A stretch of 64,000 bases of DNA, taken from JAICXG01 sp036825615. GTDB taxonomy: Bacteria; Verrucomicrobiota; Verrucomicrobiia; Chthoniobacterales; UBA10450. The stretch is from contig DAISXY010000004.1 in assembly GCA_036825615.1 (NCBI GenBank), positions 1 to 64,000 on the forward strand. The letters run 5' to 3'. The notes beneath the pieces were generated by a model. It was given only the letters and a program-made list of their open reading frames with translations. It did not search any database and was not told the origin of the DNA. Shown in pieces: positions 49,029 through 59,500 of the stretch (positions are counted from its first letter, which is position 1; each line of letters begins with the position of its first letter). The translations under genes were made by a program, and so were the position numbers.

Positions 49029-51872
49029 CTAGAATTTCTTTTCGATATCAAAAAAGATGAAACGCTGCCGCGGATCCTCCAGCGGCACTGGATAGCCGGC
49101 GACATTGTTGGAAAATGGCGGCGGGTCGTCAAAGATGTTGCGCACCCCAACGCGCACCGCGAGGTCATCCAGCATGTTGAAGCGCCGGCCGGCCGCGGGC
49201 GCGCGATCGACCACGATCTTCTTGTCGACCGCGCTTCCCGCCTGGCGCGCTGCTGTCGGATGGCCGAAGCGATACTCGAGCAGGACATCGAAGGTAGTCG
49301 AATAATCGACTGTGCGATCCTCCGTGATGTCTTCGTAGGAGTCGGTGTAATTGAAGGCCGTAATCGCTTCAAACCCGCCAATGCGCCACCCGGCCTGGGC
49401 ACGACCACGAAACTTTGGCCGGGCGAAAGTGCCGATCAATTCCCGCACCGGCTCGGCTTCGTTCGCCTGTTGCTTGAAACTGTCGATGTAGGCGCCATCG
49501 AGCCGCAGGCTGAAAGTGCCGATCGGGGTGCGCGGCGTGACGTATTGCAGCGCAAGATCGAGACCCTGCACCCGGACGAAGCCGAGATTCTGGAAGCTGG
49601 TGTTTACCAGCAGGACGTTACCGGGAATGCCGAGCTGTTGATCGCTCTGGGAGGGCGCAGATCTGATCACGAGCCCGGGGAAGTCAGCTTCGTTGTTGAG
49701 GATAAACTGCGGATCAAGACTGGCGATCGCGTCCTCCACTTCAATGTGGAAATAATCGGCCGAAAACGTCAGCCCCGACACCATCGGCGGCGTGAAAACC
49801 AGGCCGGCAGAGAAATTCTCCGAATCTTCCGCGTCCAGATTCGGATTCCCGCCAGAAAGAATCTGGATTGACTGACTTTCATCCTCCGGCGCTCCGGTAA
49901 CTTCGAACCGACGAGTATCCTGCAACTCCTGGGAAAAAGTAAGCGAGCCGGTGGAAGACTGGACAAGTGAAGGCGCGCGGAACCCGGTGCTGTAGGATGC
50001 CCGGAGAAGTAGCCAGTCAGGGATCGGCTGCCAGGCGAGCCCGATCTTTGGGTTTACCGTCGAGCCAAAATCGCTGTAATGCTCGCCGCGGAGCGCGAAC
50101 TGGCCTTCCAGCGAGTGAATCCCCGGAACGCTCATTTCGGAAGAGATGACGGGCACGTAGAACTCGGCCGAACCAGCCACGATATTGCGATGGCCATGGG
50201 CGGAAGTGCTGTTGAGATCGATCACGCCACCGGCAGTGGCGAACGGATCGAATTCGTCCTTCAAATCTTCGTAGCGATATTCGAATGCGAGCGCGGTGAG
50301 GAGATTACCCGCCGGCAACTTGAACAATGGGCCGCTCAGTTTCGCGTCAGCGCCGAACAAACGCGACCGCCCATTGCGCGTTGTGGTGACGAGAAGCGAT
50401 TCGATCGTGTCGGGATTGTTCACCCCGTTGCCCGCGCCGAATACGTTCAGGGAAGTAGCGGGATTGGTGTCAGCGAGCGCGGCGATCACCGCCGGGCGTG
50501 ACAGATTATGGAAGGTTTTGTCTTCGCTGTCGGTCTCGCTGTAAAGGAAGGCGCTTTCGAATTCCCATTCACCGGGCAGATGAATATTCACGCCGGTGAC
50601 CAGGCGATAAGCATCGGTCTCGATCTCATCAACGCGCGGTCCGGCTTCCGTTACGCGATAGCGAAAGAGCACATCCTCGCCGAACGGATTGAACGGATTG
50701 GTTGCGGGCACGGAAATGTTCTCGACGTCGCCTTCGATCGGCGCCGGCGCCAACTGCTGCCCGGTGAAGATGTGGCGATAAGAAAATTCGGTGAACAAAT
50801 CGACCACCGGAGCGAGTCGCACCTTTGCCCGGGTATAAACTCCGTAGCGTTCCGTCTCCGGAACAAGCGGTTGAAAAGGCGCGCGGTCAAAGCGGTTGCG
50901 GCCTGGCTCAAACTCATCAACCGTCGGCGTGCCATCGCTGTCCGCCGGCACCTTCAGCGGGTCGCCCGTGACTGGATCGAAGACCGTGCCCGGATTTGCC
51001 ACCGAGCTGAGAAAACTGCTTCCGCCCTGCCGGCGCTGGTCGATCGAGCGCGAAAAAAAACGGTCGAGTTGAAACAGGCTGTTGCGATGAAAATAATCGG
51101 CCACCAGCACCAGATCGATGCCACGCTGCTCGTCACTGTATCCGCTGATAACCGCGGAGCGATATTCGCCCACATCCGTATCGGTCGTGTTCCCGTAGCC
51201 AAAGCTGGCCAGCGCGCCGCCGAACTTCTCGAGCAGTCGGATATTGACCACGCCAGCGATCGCATCCGTTCCGTAGATCGCGGAGGCGCCGTCGCGCAGG
51301 ATCTCGATCTGTTGAATCGCAGCTAGCGGGAGGGAATTCAAATCCACAAACGCGGTGATGCCGCTTTGAGCAAAAGGAAAGGGCGCGACGCGGCGGCTGT
51401 TCACCAGGACGAGGGTGGCGTCGGGACTTAGCCCGCGGAGCGCGACCGCCGCCGCTCCGGGAGCCAGCGAATCGTTCTGATTCTCCGTGAAAGTCGGCCC
51501 ACTGTTTTGCGGGAGTAATTGAAAGAAATCGCCGGCCGACCGCGATCCGGTCCGTTCAATGGCTTCTCGACTGAAGACCGTCTCCGGCACAAAGGGAGGC
51601 GCTTCGGTCAGGTTCGAACCAGTAACGACGATTCGCTCTTCTTCCAAGGTCTCCTGCCATGGGTCGGGCAGGGCCGTGCCATCAGCTGTGGTCCGCTGTG
51701 TCGGGGATGTTGGCTGCAGCGGCCTGTTTCTGTTGTCATCGGGCTTCTCGGCTTCCGTCTCTTCCTCGTTCAGCGACGTGGGCGGTAACTCCGCGGCGCT
51801 CGGCGGCTCGGCAACGAGCAGCCCGCAGCCCAATAAAGCCAGTGCGATGACGAGCTTGGACGGATTTTGCAT
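49029..51872 (-). CDS. TonB-dependent outer-membrane receptor
   Basis: This 947-residue protein has a signal peptide (KLVIALALLGCGLLVAEPPSAA) and an acidic proline-rich linker (about 30-75). The plug domain (about 80-220; RIVVTGSNL as TonB-box-like start, QIEILRDGASAIYGTDAIAGVVNI) and a 22-strand-type barrel follow. The C-terminus RQRFIFFDIEKKF ends in Phe, as outer-membrane barrels do. The plug subtype GRSAGDFFQLLPQ, then LRGLSPDATLVLVNSRR, resembles receptors for large organic ligands and not classical siderophore receptors. Substrate unknown. Confidence 0.93.
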   Translation of the reverse strand: MQNPSKLVIALALLGCGLLVAEPPSAAELPPTSLNEEETEAEKPDDNRNRPLQPTSPTQRTTADGTALPDPWQETLEEERIVVTGSNLTEAPPFVPETVFSREAIERTGSRSAGDFFQLLPQNSGPTFTENQNDSLAPGAAAVALRGLSPDATLVLVNSRRVAPFPFAQSGITAFVDLNSLPLAAIQQIEILRDGASAIYGTDAIAGVVNIRLLEKFGGALASFGYGNTTDTDVGEYRSAVISGYSDEQRGIDLVLVADYFHRNSLFQLDRFFSRSIDQRRQGGSSFLSSVANPGTVFDPVTGDPLKVPADSDGTPTVDEFEPGRNRFDRAPFQPLVPETERYGVYTRAKVRLAPVVDLFTEFSYRHIFTGQQLAPAPIEGDVENISVPATNPFNPFGEDVLFRYRVTEAGPRVDEIETDAYRLVTGVNIHLPGEWEFESAFLYSETDSEDKTFHNLSRPAVIAALADTNPATSLNVFGAGNGVNNPDTIESLLVTTTRNGRSRLFGADAKLSGPLFKLPAGNLLTALAFEYRYEDLKDEFDPFATAGGVIDLNSTSAHGHRNIVAGSAEFYVPVISSEMSVPGIHSLEGQFALRGEHYSDFGSTVNPKIGLAWQPIPDWLLLRASYSTGFRAPSLVQSSTGSLTFSQELQDTRRFEVTGAPEDESQSIQILSGGNPNLDAEDSENFSAGLVFTPPMVSGLTFSADYFHIEVEDAIASLDPQFILNNEADFPGLVIRSAPSQSDQQLGIPGNVLLVNTSFQNLGFVRVQGLDLALQYVTPRTPIGTFSLRLDGAYIDSFKQQANEAEPVRELIGTFARPKFRGRAQAGWRIGGFEAITAFNYTDSYEDITEDRTVDYSTTFDVLLEYRFGHPTAARQAGSAVDKKIVVDRAPAAGRRFNMLDDLAVRVGVRNIFDDPPPFSNNVAGYPVPLEDPRQRFIFFDIEKKF

Positions 51873-51955
51873 CGGGGGATGAGAATCCAGAGCGTCATGG
51901 CAGGCAAGACAAAACTTACGAAACGGTAATCTTTGCCAGCGCGCCAGACACGACG
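51873..51955. other. 83-base divergent promoter region
   Basis: It separates the starts of the TonB-dependent receptor (minus) and the MATE exporter (plus), so both promoters must lie here or inside the genes. It is too short for a riboswitch such as cobalamin, and no clear operator is visible. Confidence 0.5.
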
Positions 51956-53347
51956 ATGATTGCCCGCTTCCAAGCCAGTTTACCCATGTTGCGCGAGGTC
52001 ATTCATGAAGCCCGTCGCACTGCCGCGCTCGCGCTCCCGCTCGCGGCCGGGCAGCTCAGTCAGATCCTTATCTCGCTTGCCGACACCCTGATGGTCGGCC
52101 GGGTTGGGGTGCTGCCGCTGGCCGCGGCCACCTTTGCCAACAATGTTCTCTATCTGCCGTTCGTTGTCGGGCTGGGCTTTTCGATGGCAATATCGATCCG
52201 TGTCTCCCAGGCCCGCGGCGCGGGAGATACAGCGGCAGCCCGCGATGCCTTGCGGCACGGTTTTTATCTCGCCCTTGTGCTGGGCGCGCTCACCATGCTT
52301 GGCGTCTGGGGGATTCAGCCGTTTCTGGGACTCTTTCGCCAGGAACCGGAAATCATTCGTGCCGTGCCGCGCTATTTCCTTCTCATCGCCCTCTCTCTCA
52401 TTCCAGCGCTCGCCGCGATGGCGGTGAAAAACCACGCCGACGCCATGAACACTCCGTGGCCGCCATTCTGGATCATGCTCGGGGGTGCCGGACTCAACGT
52501 TGTCTTCAACTGGGTCTTCATCTACGGAAACCTCGGTGCGCCGCGGATGGGTCTCGACGGCGCCGGAGTCGCCACGCTTCTTGCCCGCGTCGCTATCTTC
52601 GCCGCTATCATTATCTGGTGCAGACGCTCACCGCGGGTCCGCGATTGGATTCCGGTCCATTGGTTTCGCCCACCCCACTGGGCCACGATCCGAGACCAGA
52701 TTCGCCTCGGCTTGCCCGCGAGTCTGCAGCTGCTCGCAGAGGTGAGCGCATTTGTGATGGCGACGCTTCTTATCGGCACGCTTGGGCCGGACGCGCTCGC
52801 TTCGCATCAAGTGGCAATGACCTGCGCCGCGACCATCTTCATGGTGCCGCTCGGCCTTTCCCAGGCCCTGACCGTTCGGATGGGTGAAGCCTGGGGCGCC
52901 GCCCGCCAGGCGCAACTGCGTTTCATCCTCGTGAGTGGCTGGGTGCTGGTCCTCGCCTTTACTGCCTGCAGCGCGCAATCGTTCGTCTATTTCCATCGCA
53001 CCATGGCCGGTTGGTTCCTGACCGATCCGGCAGCGGCGGCGCTGGCGGGGAAACTCCTGTTGGTCTCGGCCGTTTTCCAGGTGAGCGACGCGCTCCAGGT
53101 GTCCTCTGCCGGCGCCTTACGCGGCCTGGGCGACGTGGCCATTCCGAGCTGCATCGCTTTTGTCGCCTATTGGATCGTCTCGATCCCGGCGGGATGGTGT
53201 TTTACGTTTCCGTTAGGCATGGGCGTTATCGGGATGTGGTGGGGGATTACTCTCGGACTAACGACAACCGCAGTCGCCCTTGGCGTCAGGGTCTGGCGCA
53301 AGACTCACTGGTTACTCGAGCCTAATGAGAAAGCGGGCGCAGGATAG
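51956..53347 (+). CDS. MATE-family multidrug/cation exporter
   Basis: This 463-residue inner-membrane protein has twelve predicted helices in two homologous halves. MATE features are LALPLAAGQLSQILISLADTLMVGRVG at the start, GLGFSMAISIRVSQARGAGD, and in the second half LGLPASLQLLAEVSAFVMATLLIGTLG and MVPLGLSQALTVRMGEAWGA. It is predicted to export drugs or metabolites in exchange for Na+ or H+. The 3' end overlaps the convergent GH26-like gene by 26 bases. Confidence 0.93.
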   Translation: MIARFQASLPMLREVIHEARRTAALALPLAAGQLSQILISLADTLMVGRVGVLPLAAATFANNVLYLPFVVGLGFSMAISIRVSQARGAGDTAAARDALRHGFYLALVLGALTMLGVWGIQPFLGLFRQEPEIIRAVPRYFLLIALSLIPALAAMAVKNHADAMNTPWPPFWIMLGGAGLNVVFNWVFIYGNLGAPRMGLDGAGVATLLARVAIFAAIIIWCRRSPRVRDWIPVHWFRPPHWATIRDQIRLGLPASLQLLAEVSAFVMATLLIGTLGPDALASHQVAMTCAATIFMVPLGLSQALTVRMGEAWGAARQAQLRFILVSGWVLVLAFTACSAQSFVYFHRTMAGWFLTDPAAAALAGKLLLVSAVFQVSDALQVSSAGALRGLGDVAIPSCIAFVAYWIVSIPAGWCFTFPLGMGVIGMWWGITLGLTTTAVALGVRVWRKTHWLLEPNEKAGAG

Positions 53348-54422
53348 GTTGCCCCAGCCACCACGGATCGGCGACGGCTTTTCGGTAGGCAGCAAGGGCT
53401 TCCGGCGATGAGTTCACTCGCAGGTTACTGTAACTCTCATCCTCATTTTGCCAGCGTTCGTGCCAGTATACCTCGGCTTTCACTCGCGGTAACTTGTCCC
53501 GCATGATTCCAAATGCTTCCCGGATCCACTCAGCCTTGTCACCGGCCTGGGGAAACTCAGCCGTCGCCCACTCCGCGATCATGATCGGTTTGTGCGGATC
53601 AAGGCGCGCGATTTCCTGGTAAGGCCAGTCAACCAGCGGCCAGAAATCGACCCACGGTTCGTCGCCAAACTGTTTCCCGTAAACACTCAGGCCGAGCCAG
53701 TCGACATAGTCCGAGCCGGGATAGTAGGCGGGGGCAAGGTTCCAGGTATCGAGTGGGAAGGAATAATTATTGGTTTGAAAAAGCCATTGGATGTTACGCG
53801 CGCCGCGGTCGCGAACACGGTTCACGACATAGCGATAAGCGCGCTTGAAAGTCTCGGGCCCTTCCCATCGGCGCGGCGCTCCTGCTTTTGACTCCAGTTT
53901 CTTTCCTCCGCCATAATAAATCCCAGACCAGGGGAACCAGTCGCCGTTCATCTCATTGCAGAACGACACAATCATGGGTTTACCGAAGGTCCGCGCCTGA
54001 TCGGCCCAGTCATCAATGTAACGATTCCAGTGACCCGCCAGGATAGAGTTGAGACTAAAACGATCGGGCCCTTTTCGCTGTTCATACGGTCGATCCCAGG
54101 GCGACCAGAACACCAATGGCACCGAGCCATGTCGCCAGATCAGCTTTAAGTTATCCATCGGAAAACTCTGCTCTCCCCAGAAACTCGAGGAGGCGATGAT
54201 CGCCTGATGTTTGCCGACCATTTTCTCGAATGCTTCGATCGCTTCGAGGGAGACCTGATCCTCTACCCCGCCGAAGTCAATGAAAGCTCCGGTATAGGCG
54301 CCCCGGTCAGGGATCACCAGCTGACCTTCCTTTTCAACCGGCGCTTGAATGGGCGCTGAGGCCTGGCGCTGACACGCAATTGCCATCAGGAGGCAGCAGA
54401 GGAGACCGAGGCGCCCCTTCAT
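53322..54422 (-). CDS. GH26-like glycosidase lipoprotein
   Basis: This 366-residue protein has a lipoprotein signal (LGLLCCLLMAIAC, lipidation Cys at about 17), so it is exported and anchored. The TIM-barrel carries SFCNEMNGDWFPWSG (acid/base Glu) and IMIAEWATAEFPQAG (nucleophile Glu), the clan GH-A arrangement seen in GH26 mannanase-like proteins. Its ATG overlaps the stop of the discoidin-glycosidase gene as ATGA. It is the last gene of the exopolysaccharide operon and probably trims or cuts the polymer during export. Confidence 0.85.
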   Translation of the reverse strand: MKGRLGLLCCLLMAIACQRQASAPIQAPVEKEGQLVIPDRGAYTGAFIDFGGVEDQVSLEAIEAFEKMVGKHQAIIASSSFWGEQSFPMDNLKLIWRHGSVPLVFWSPWDRPYEQRKGPDRFSLNSILAGHWNRYIDDWADQARTFGKPMIVSFCNEMNGDWFPWSGIYYGGGKKLESKAGAPRRWEGPETFKRAYRYVVNRVRDRGARNIQWLFQTNNYSFPLDTWNLAPAYYPGSDYVDWLGLSVYGKQFGDEPWVDFWPLVDWPYQEIARLDPHKPIMIAEWATAEFPQAGDKAEWIREAFGIMRDKLPRVKAEVYWHERWQNEDESYSNLRVNSSPEALAAYRKAVADPWWLGQPILRPLSH

Positions 54423-56569
54423 TTTACCCGGCCTCGCAGAACAGAGACAGAATACGGCGGGATGTGATAGTAGGATGAGTTGCTAATAACTTGCGTCACT
54501 GGCGGGAGCGATCGAACCGGATGACCGTCGGGCCCGGCGCTCTTCCAACGATATTGCTCCTGCGAGAATGTGACCTGTGTGACCTCTCCCGCAAAGGATG
54601 CCAACGCTCCTCCCGGTCCGGTAAATTTTACATCGAGATCCGCTGCGAGCGAAGGACTGCAATTTGCCAGCAGCAGTGCCAGTTGTCCATCGGGGCGAGC
54701 CACCGCATACACCTGCAAAGCCCGGCTCCCTCCTTTTGCCTCTAACTTGACCGGCAACACCTCGTGCTTACCACCTGCTGGAGTCATCCACTCCTGCGTC
54801 ATCAGTTGGGCCGCATAATAGGTCGGGAGCCGATTGATCGTGTGTCTTTTGGAATCGATTTGCAGCATCATCAGGTTCCCCCAGGAACAGCCCAGCTCAT
54901 TCATCAGATATCCGGGCTCATACCCGTAAAGATAGGCACGACTTCCATGGAGACTTAGAAATGTTCCCACTACCTCGGCGCTAAAGAGCGCGCTGTCCAT
55001 TTTCACCTCGGGCTCGCCGGCGAAAACCGAGTAACCGTATTCCGCCAGATACCACGGAATATTTCTGGAGAGTCCGTCTCGCTCCAGGCCTGAAATCATG
55101 GCAGCGAGTCGTGGACCGGTCTCCATCAGATTACCGGGAGTGCTCTCGCAAATTTCATCAAATGGGTAGTACTCAAAAGAAAAGAAATCCAGATCTTCCC
55201 CTTCACTCCTGATTCTTTGCAGAAACCTGTGCATCCAGGAGCGATCCTGGGTGGAGTCCGGCCAGGTCAAAAGCTGTTCTTCAAAACTTTGGAGACTCGG
55301 GCCGCCTAGCTTCAGTTTGTCACTTAGGCGGCGGAGGCGATTGGCACTCAGCACATAGAGCGCGGCATAGTCTTCCGGTGTGACCCATTGCCCATCGGGT
55401 TCTTCGCCCAGCTCTATTTCGTTAACATCATAACCTCGCTTCAAAAGATAGCCGACTTCGGCGGCAGCATTATTAGGAGTATCATAGAGAACTCCGACCG
55501 GAATCAGGGTTGGTTGATGGCTGGTAAGTTTGCTCTGAAGGATGAAATCGATACCCGGCTGCTCGATGGAATCATCCTTGTCGCTGGCCCGGTGCCATGG
55601 GTCCGTCGAGGAGGCATAGGTAATGGTTTGACCTTCATGCGATGCATCATGCCTGACGATGTCGTGGAATATTCCTCCTGGACCCATCGTGCCGAGCCCG
55701 ATCTCTCGGATCGCATATCCTAGATAATCGCGGATATCTGCTGAAGGTCCCAGTGCGGTGTGGGAGCTTCGACTCATGACCAAGCGTATAAATTCCGTCC
55801 GCAATGGTTTGTGACTCAGCCTCGTTGTCTGATTTCCGCCTTTGCCGTCAGCTACGTCACCTTTGGGGAATGGAATCCAGCGGTCGGTCTGATCGGGATG
55901 AAGGTGCATTGGGTCTTCGCCAGGCCAGTACTCGACCCGATATTTCTGCGCGTAGGGAGCAGCCCAGGCGATCCGGATTGAATCGATGGGGCGTCGCCGG
56001 CCGAGATCGATCACGATCCATTGCGGAGACTCAGGGCGATGGGTGAAGTAAGGATCAAGGTAAGGATTACTCTTCCAATAGGTGTTAACATCGTCATCGG
56101 TTAGCCGCGAGTAATCATCATTGTTAGCCTGGTCAATGGTATTTCCGCGTCGGGGAAGCCGATAACCGTAGGAGACATCAATTGGATCCCCGAGTGACTC
56201 ATCCGAGGTCCAGTAGCCGCACTGGTTAATCGAGTCACTCCAATTACCCTTCGGGTTCCAGTGCCAGGTCTCGATTCCGAGCTCCGTTCGCAGGCGATAA
56301 GTCAGCGGGCGCAGTCCCGCGGAGAGCATCTGATCGATGTTCGCAGGCGAGAGCATGATTGCACACTCTCCCTTGTCGTGCCCGTCGACCCCGGCTCCCA
56401 ACGATCGTGCCGGGTCAATCACGTTGAGCGGATGGGCGCGATCAATCACTGCCGCGCACGCAAAAGAGTGGACCCGGTGAGGTCGCCCTGCAGCCTGAGC
56501 CAACCCCTGCAGAGAAAGACCGAGACAAATCGAAGCGAGCACAAGGCCGCCTGCTCGTACGACGATCAC
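54419..56569 (-). CDS. Exported glycosidase-like protein with discoidin (F5/8-type) domain
   Basis: This 716-residue protein is read from GTG 56569, giving signal peptide MIVVRAGGLVLASICLGLSL; longer frames start inside the next gene upstream. A discoidin-like carbohydrate-binding domain lies at about 145-290 (YSRLTDDDVNTYWKSNPYL, then QWIVIDLGRRRPIDSIRIAW). A TIM-barrel region (about 330-610) has EIELGEEPDGQWVTPEDY (possible acid/base Glu) and PWYLAEYGYSVF (possible nucleophile Glu). A C-terminal beta domain follows. The exact GH family is not recognised. The start lies eight bases after the stop of the GH18-NodB-GT2 gene, and the stop overlaps the GH26-like start. Confidence 0.8.
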   Translation of the reverse strand: MIVVRAGGLVLASICLGLSLQGLAQAAGRPHRVHSFACAAVIDRAHPLNVIDPARSLGAGVDGHDKGECAIMLSPANIDQMLSAGLRPLTYRLRTELGIETWHWNPKGNWSDSINQCGYWTSDESLGDPIDVSYGYRLPRRGNTIDQANNDDYSRLTDDDVNTYWKSNPYLDPYFTHRPESPQWIVIDLGRRRPIDSIRIAWAAPYAQKYRVEYWPGEDPMHLHPDQTDRWIPFPKGDVADGKGGNQTTRLSHKPLRTEFIRLVMSRSSHTALGPSADIRDYLGYAIREIGLGTMGPGGIFHDIVRHDASHEGQTITYASSTDPWHRASDKDDSIEQPGIDFILQSKLTSHQPTLIPVGVLYDTPNNAAAEVGYLLKRGYDVNEIELGEEPDGQWVTPEDYAALYVLSANRLRRLSDKLKLGGPSLQSFEEQLLTWPDSTQDRSWMHRFLQRIRSEGEDLDFFSFEYYPFDEICESTPGNLMETGPRLAAMISGLERDGLSRNIPWYLAEYGYSVFAGEPEVKMDSALFSAEVVGTFLSLHGSRAYLYGYEPGYLMNELGCSWGNLMMLQIDSKRHTINRLPTYYAAQLMTQEWMTPAGGKHEVLPVKLEAKGGSRALQVYAVARPDGQLALLLANCSPSLAADLDVKFTGPGGALASFAGEVTQVTFSQEQYRWKSAGPDGHPVRSLPPVTQVISNSSYYHIPPYSVSVLRGRVK

Positions 56570-56577
56570 AGCCTTGA

Positions 56578-59500
56578 CTATGCCCGCACTGGAACTGAGG
56601 CGGTCCTTTCCAGTTTGCCCCAACTTACCCAGGCACCTTTGACCGCGCGCAGAATCGCCTTCCAAATCACATAACTCAGCAGCGGCCGATAGATAAGTCT
56701 CATCGGCAGAATTCGCCATGCCTGAAGAAGGGATTCACGCTCGAGTGCGCAGGCAAGCGTGGCCAAGATCACATCCATCGCGAGAAAGATAATGACGAAA
56801 GGAAGCACTGCCGCCCATGCTCCGAAAGGAAGCGAGGCGAGCAGGAACAGATCAACCGCCGGGGTGATGGCGATGAGAGCGATTTGGAAAAACCAGACAC
56901 TCGGCAAGCTAAACCAGCCCAGCCCGCGATAACGCCAGTTGAAGACCAGATCGCGATGCTTACAGAGGCACTGAAGCGTGCCATAGGCCCAGCGAAAACG
57001 CTGTCGCGCTAGAGTCCGCAAGGTTTCCGGCGCTTCCGTCCAGGCGATGGCCTCGGGAACATACACGATCCGTCCTTTGCTCCGGTGGAGGGCAAGTGTC
57101 AGATCGGTATCTTCAGCCAGGGTATCGAGACTAAGTCCCCCGGCTTGCTCGATTGCGGAGCTGCGGATGGCGCTGATCGCTCCGGGCACGACCGTGATAC
57201 AGTTCCAACGATCATAGGCCCGGCGGTCGAGGTTGAAACCGCAGGTGTACTCGAGTGACTGACAACGGGCGATAAAGCTCCGCAGGTTACCGACCTTGGC
57301 GTGACCAGATACAGCGACGACGGCCTTTTCCTGAAAGGGTTGAACGAGATGGCGCAAGCTGTCGGCTTGGAGATGGGTATCGGCGTCAAGAAAGACAACG
57401 ATCTGATGGCGGAGTTGCGAAAGACCGCGACGCAAAGCGACCGCTTTGCCGCGATTCGGTTGCCTGACGAGTCTAACTCGTGAATCCCTCTGCGCGATCG
57501 CTTCCACTTCCGCGGCGGTCCGATCGCGCGAGCCGTCATCCACCACCAGGACATCCAGTTCTCCCGCGTGATCGTTCGCCAGGACCGCGCGCAGCGTCGC
57601 TCCGATCACCTTCTCTTCGTTGTAGGCGGCTATCAAGACGCTAACCGGCGGCGCAAATCCTCCTGAGTTCTTTCTGCGCCGAAATAAGGTCGCGAGAATA
57701 ATAACAATCACGGTCCGGAGAACAATCAGCCCGGTGGCTACAATCATGAAAGCCCAGAGGAATTCTTCCGTCGCGTGAAAGACACGAAAACCGGTGCTGC
57801 TCACAAGCCGAGTGACACGCTGGACATTGCCAACCGGCGGCATGACCGCGTCCCGCGAGACACCGATCAAAGTGCTTAGCGGAACGATCGTATCTCCGCG
57901 GGTGTGCAACCAATCTACAATCCGGGGCAGGGCCGCCAAAGTCTGCGATCGATCCCCGCCGGCGTCGTGCAAAAGGATGATGTTCCCGTCGTGCCGCTGC
58001 TGTTTGACTCGTTGGAGAATGACATCCGCGCCGGGGCGGGCCCAATCCTGCGGGTCAATGTTCTCGAGCACAACCAGATAATTCATCTCATTCGCGATCC
58101 GGAGTGGCACCAGGTCGCTGAGCGAGGAGGGACTGGTATCGGCATTGTACGGTGGCCGGAAGAGCGTGGTCGAGCGACCGGTGATCGTCTCGATGAGTAA
58201 CTGCGTGGCGTTTAATTCCAGCCGAATATGTTCGGGCCAGCAAAGCGAGAGATTGGGATGATAGTAAGTGTGATTCCCAATCTCATGGCCTTCCGCGACG
58301 ATCCGCCTAACGAGACCAGGATTCTGCTCCGCATTGACGCCGACGAGGAAAAAGGTCGCCTTGACTCCCAGAGCCTTAAGCGCCTCCAGAATCCGGGGCG
58401 TCCATTTCGGGTCCGGGCCATCGTCAAAGGTGAGCGCGACCTGATGCTCACCCCCGGCCCCCTGATGGTAGAGAGTTGGAAAATCGGGAAAGGTAAGATA
58501 TTTGGCCGCGAGATAGCCCTGGCCATCTTCTATGACTTGCCGTGCGCCGTCCGACCGGCTTTCATCGACGCTGACAATTTCGCCGTCGCCCACGTCGGTG
58601 ATCGTGTCGGTACCCTTCAAAGGTTCAAGAACCTGGCGAGTGGCGGGATCAAGATGGATCTTGCGCGGAAGGTCGAGCGCCTTCCAAATCGCGGCATCCT
58701 CCGAGCCAAGCCGATAGATGGCAAACCCGCCTGCGCGCCGGTCGCGAACGGCGTGCAATTGGTTAAGAAAAGATATCGCGTCGAGGAACTGGACAACGTG
58801 GCCGGTACTTCCATCCTCGTAGTCGAAGTCACTCTCGTGGTCAGGCGGGGCAACCACACCCGGGTCGATTCCGGCGCTGCTCGCGCGACTCATGGCTTCC
58901 GGGAAACTGATGAGTTCGGCGCGCCGGCCACCTTGCGTCCAATCGTAACCGTAACTCCCAATTGCGATGACCCATTGGTCAGGATCACCATTTTCGAGCA
59001 GGGCCTTAAGCCACTCTTCAAACCACTCTCGTGAAGCGAGCGGGCCGGGTGAATCTTCAGCGGAAGTTTCGTCAAAGAGAAGAGCAACGAAGCGGTCGAT
59101 GTTATCACTCAGGTTATCGAAATCGATGTAATCGATATCCTGCCCGGGCTGGACACAGAGCCATAACTCGCGGTTCTCGGCGTGGAGCGCGTCGGCCATC
59201 GCATTAAGAAGCCGAGTGATATCAGACTTATAAGCCGGATCGAGCTGTTCCCAGTCGATCACAAGCCCCGCCGCCTTCGCTTGACGGAGATGTGTTAGGA
59301 GATTCTGGATAAAGGCACGCTGGCGGGCGGCGGGGCCGTGCGCGAGACTTTCAACCGCCTCCGGCTGCCAGCTATCACCGACGAGATTGGTCAGGAGCGG
59401 CATAAGAGCCAGACCTTTGCTGGCGGCAAGCTTTGGGAGGCGGCCATCGGCATCAATCTGGAGAGTGCCGAGCCCGTCGGTAACGGCAAACCATTCCGGA

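Noticed and set aside
51873..51955. Cobalamin riboswitch before the TonB-dependent receptor
   Set aside because: The 83-base gap is too short and no B12-box-like sequence is present.
53322..53347. Overlap of MATE and GH26-like genes as an assembly error
   Set aside because: Both frames keep plausible C-termini and the 26-base convergent overlap is ordinary for dense genomes.
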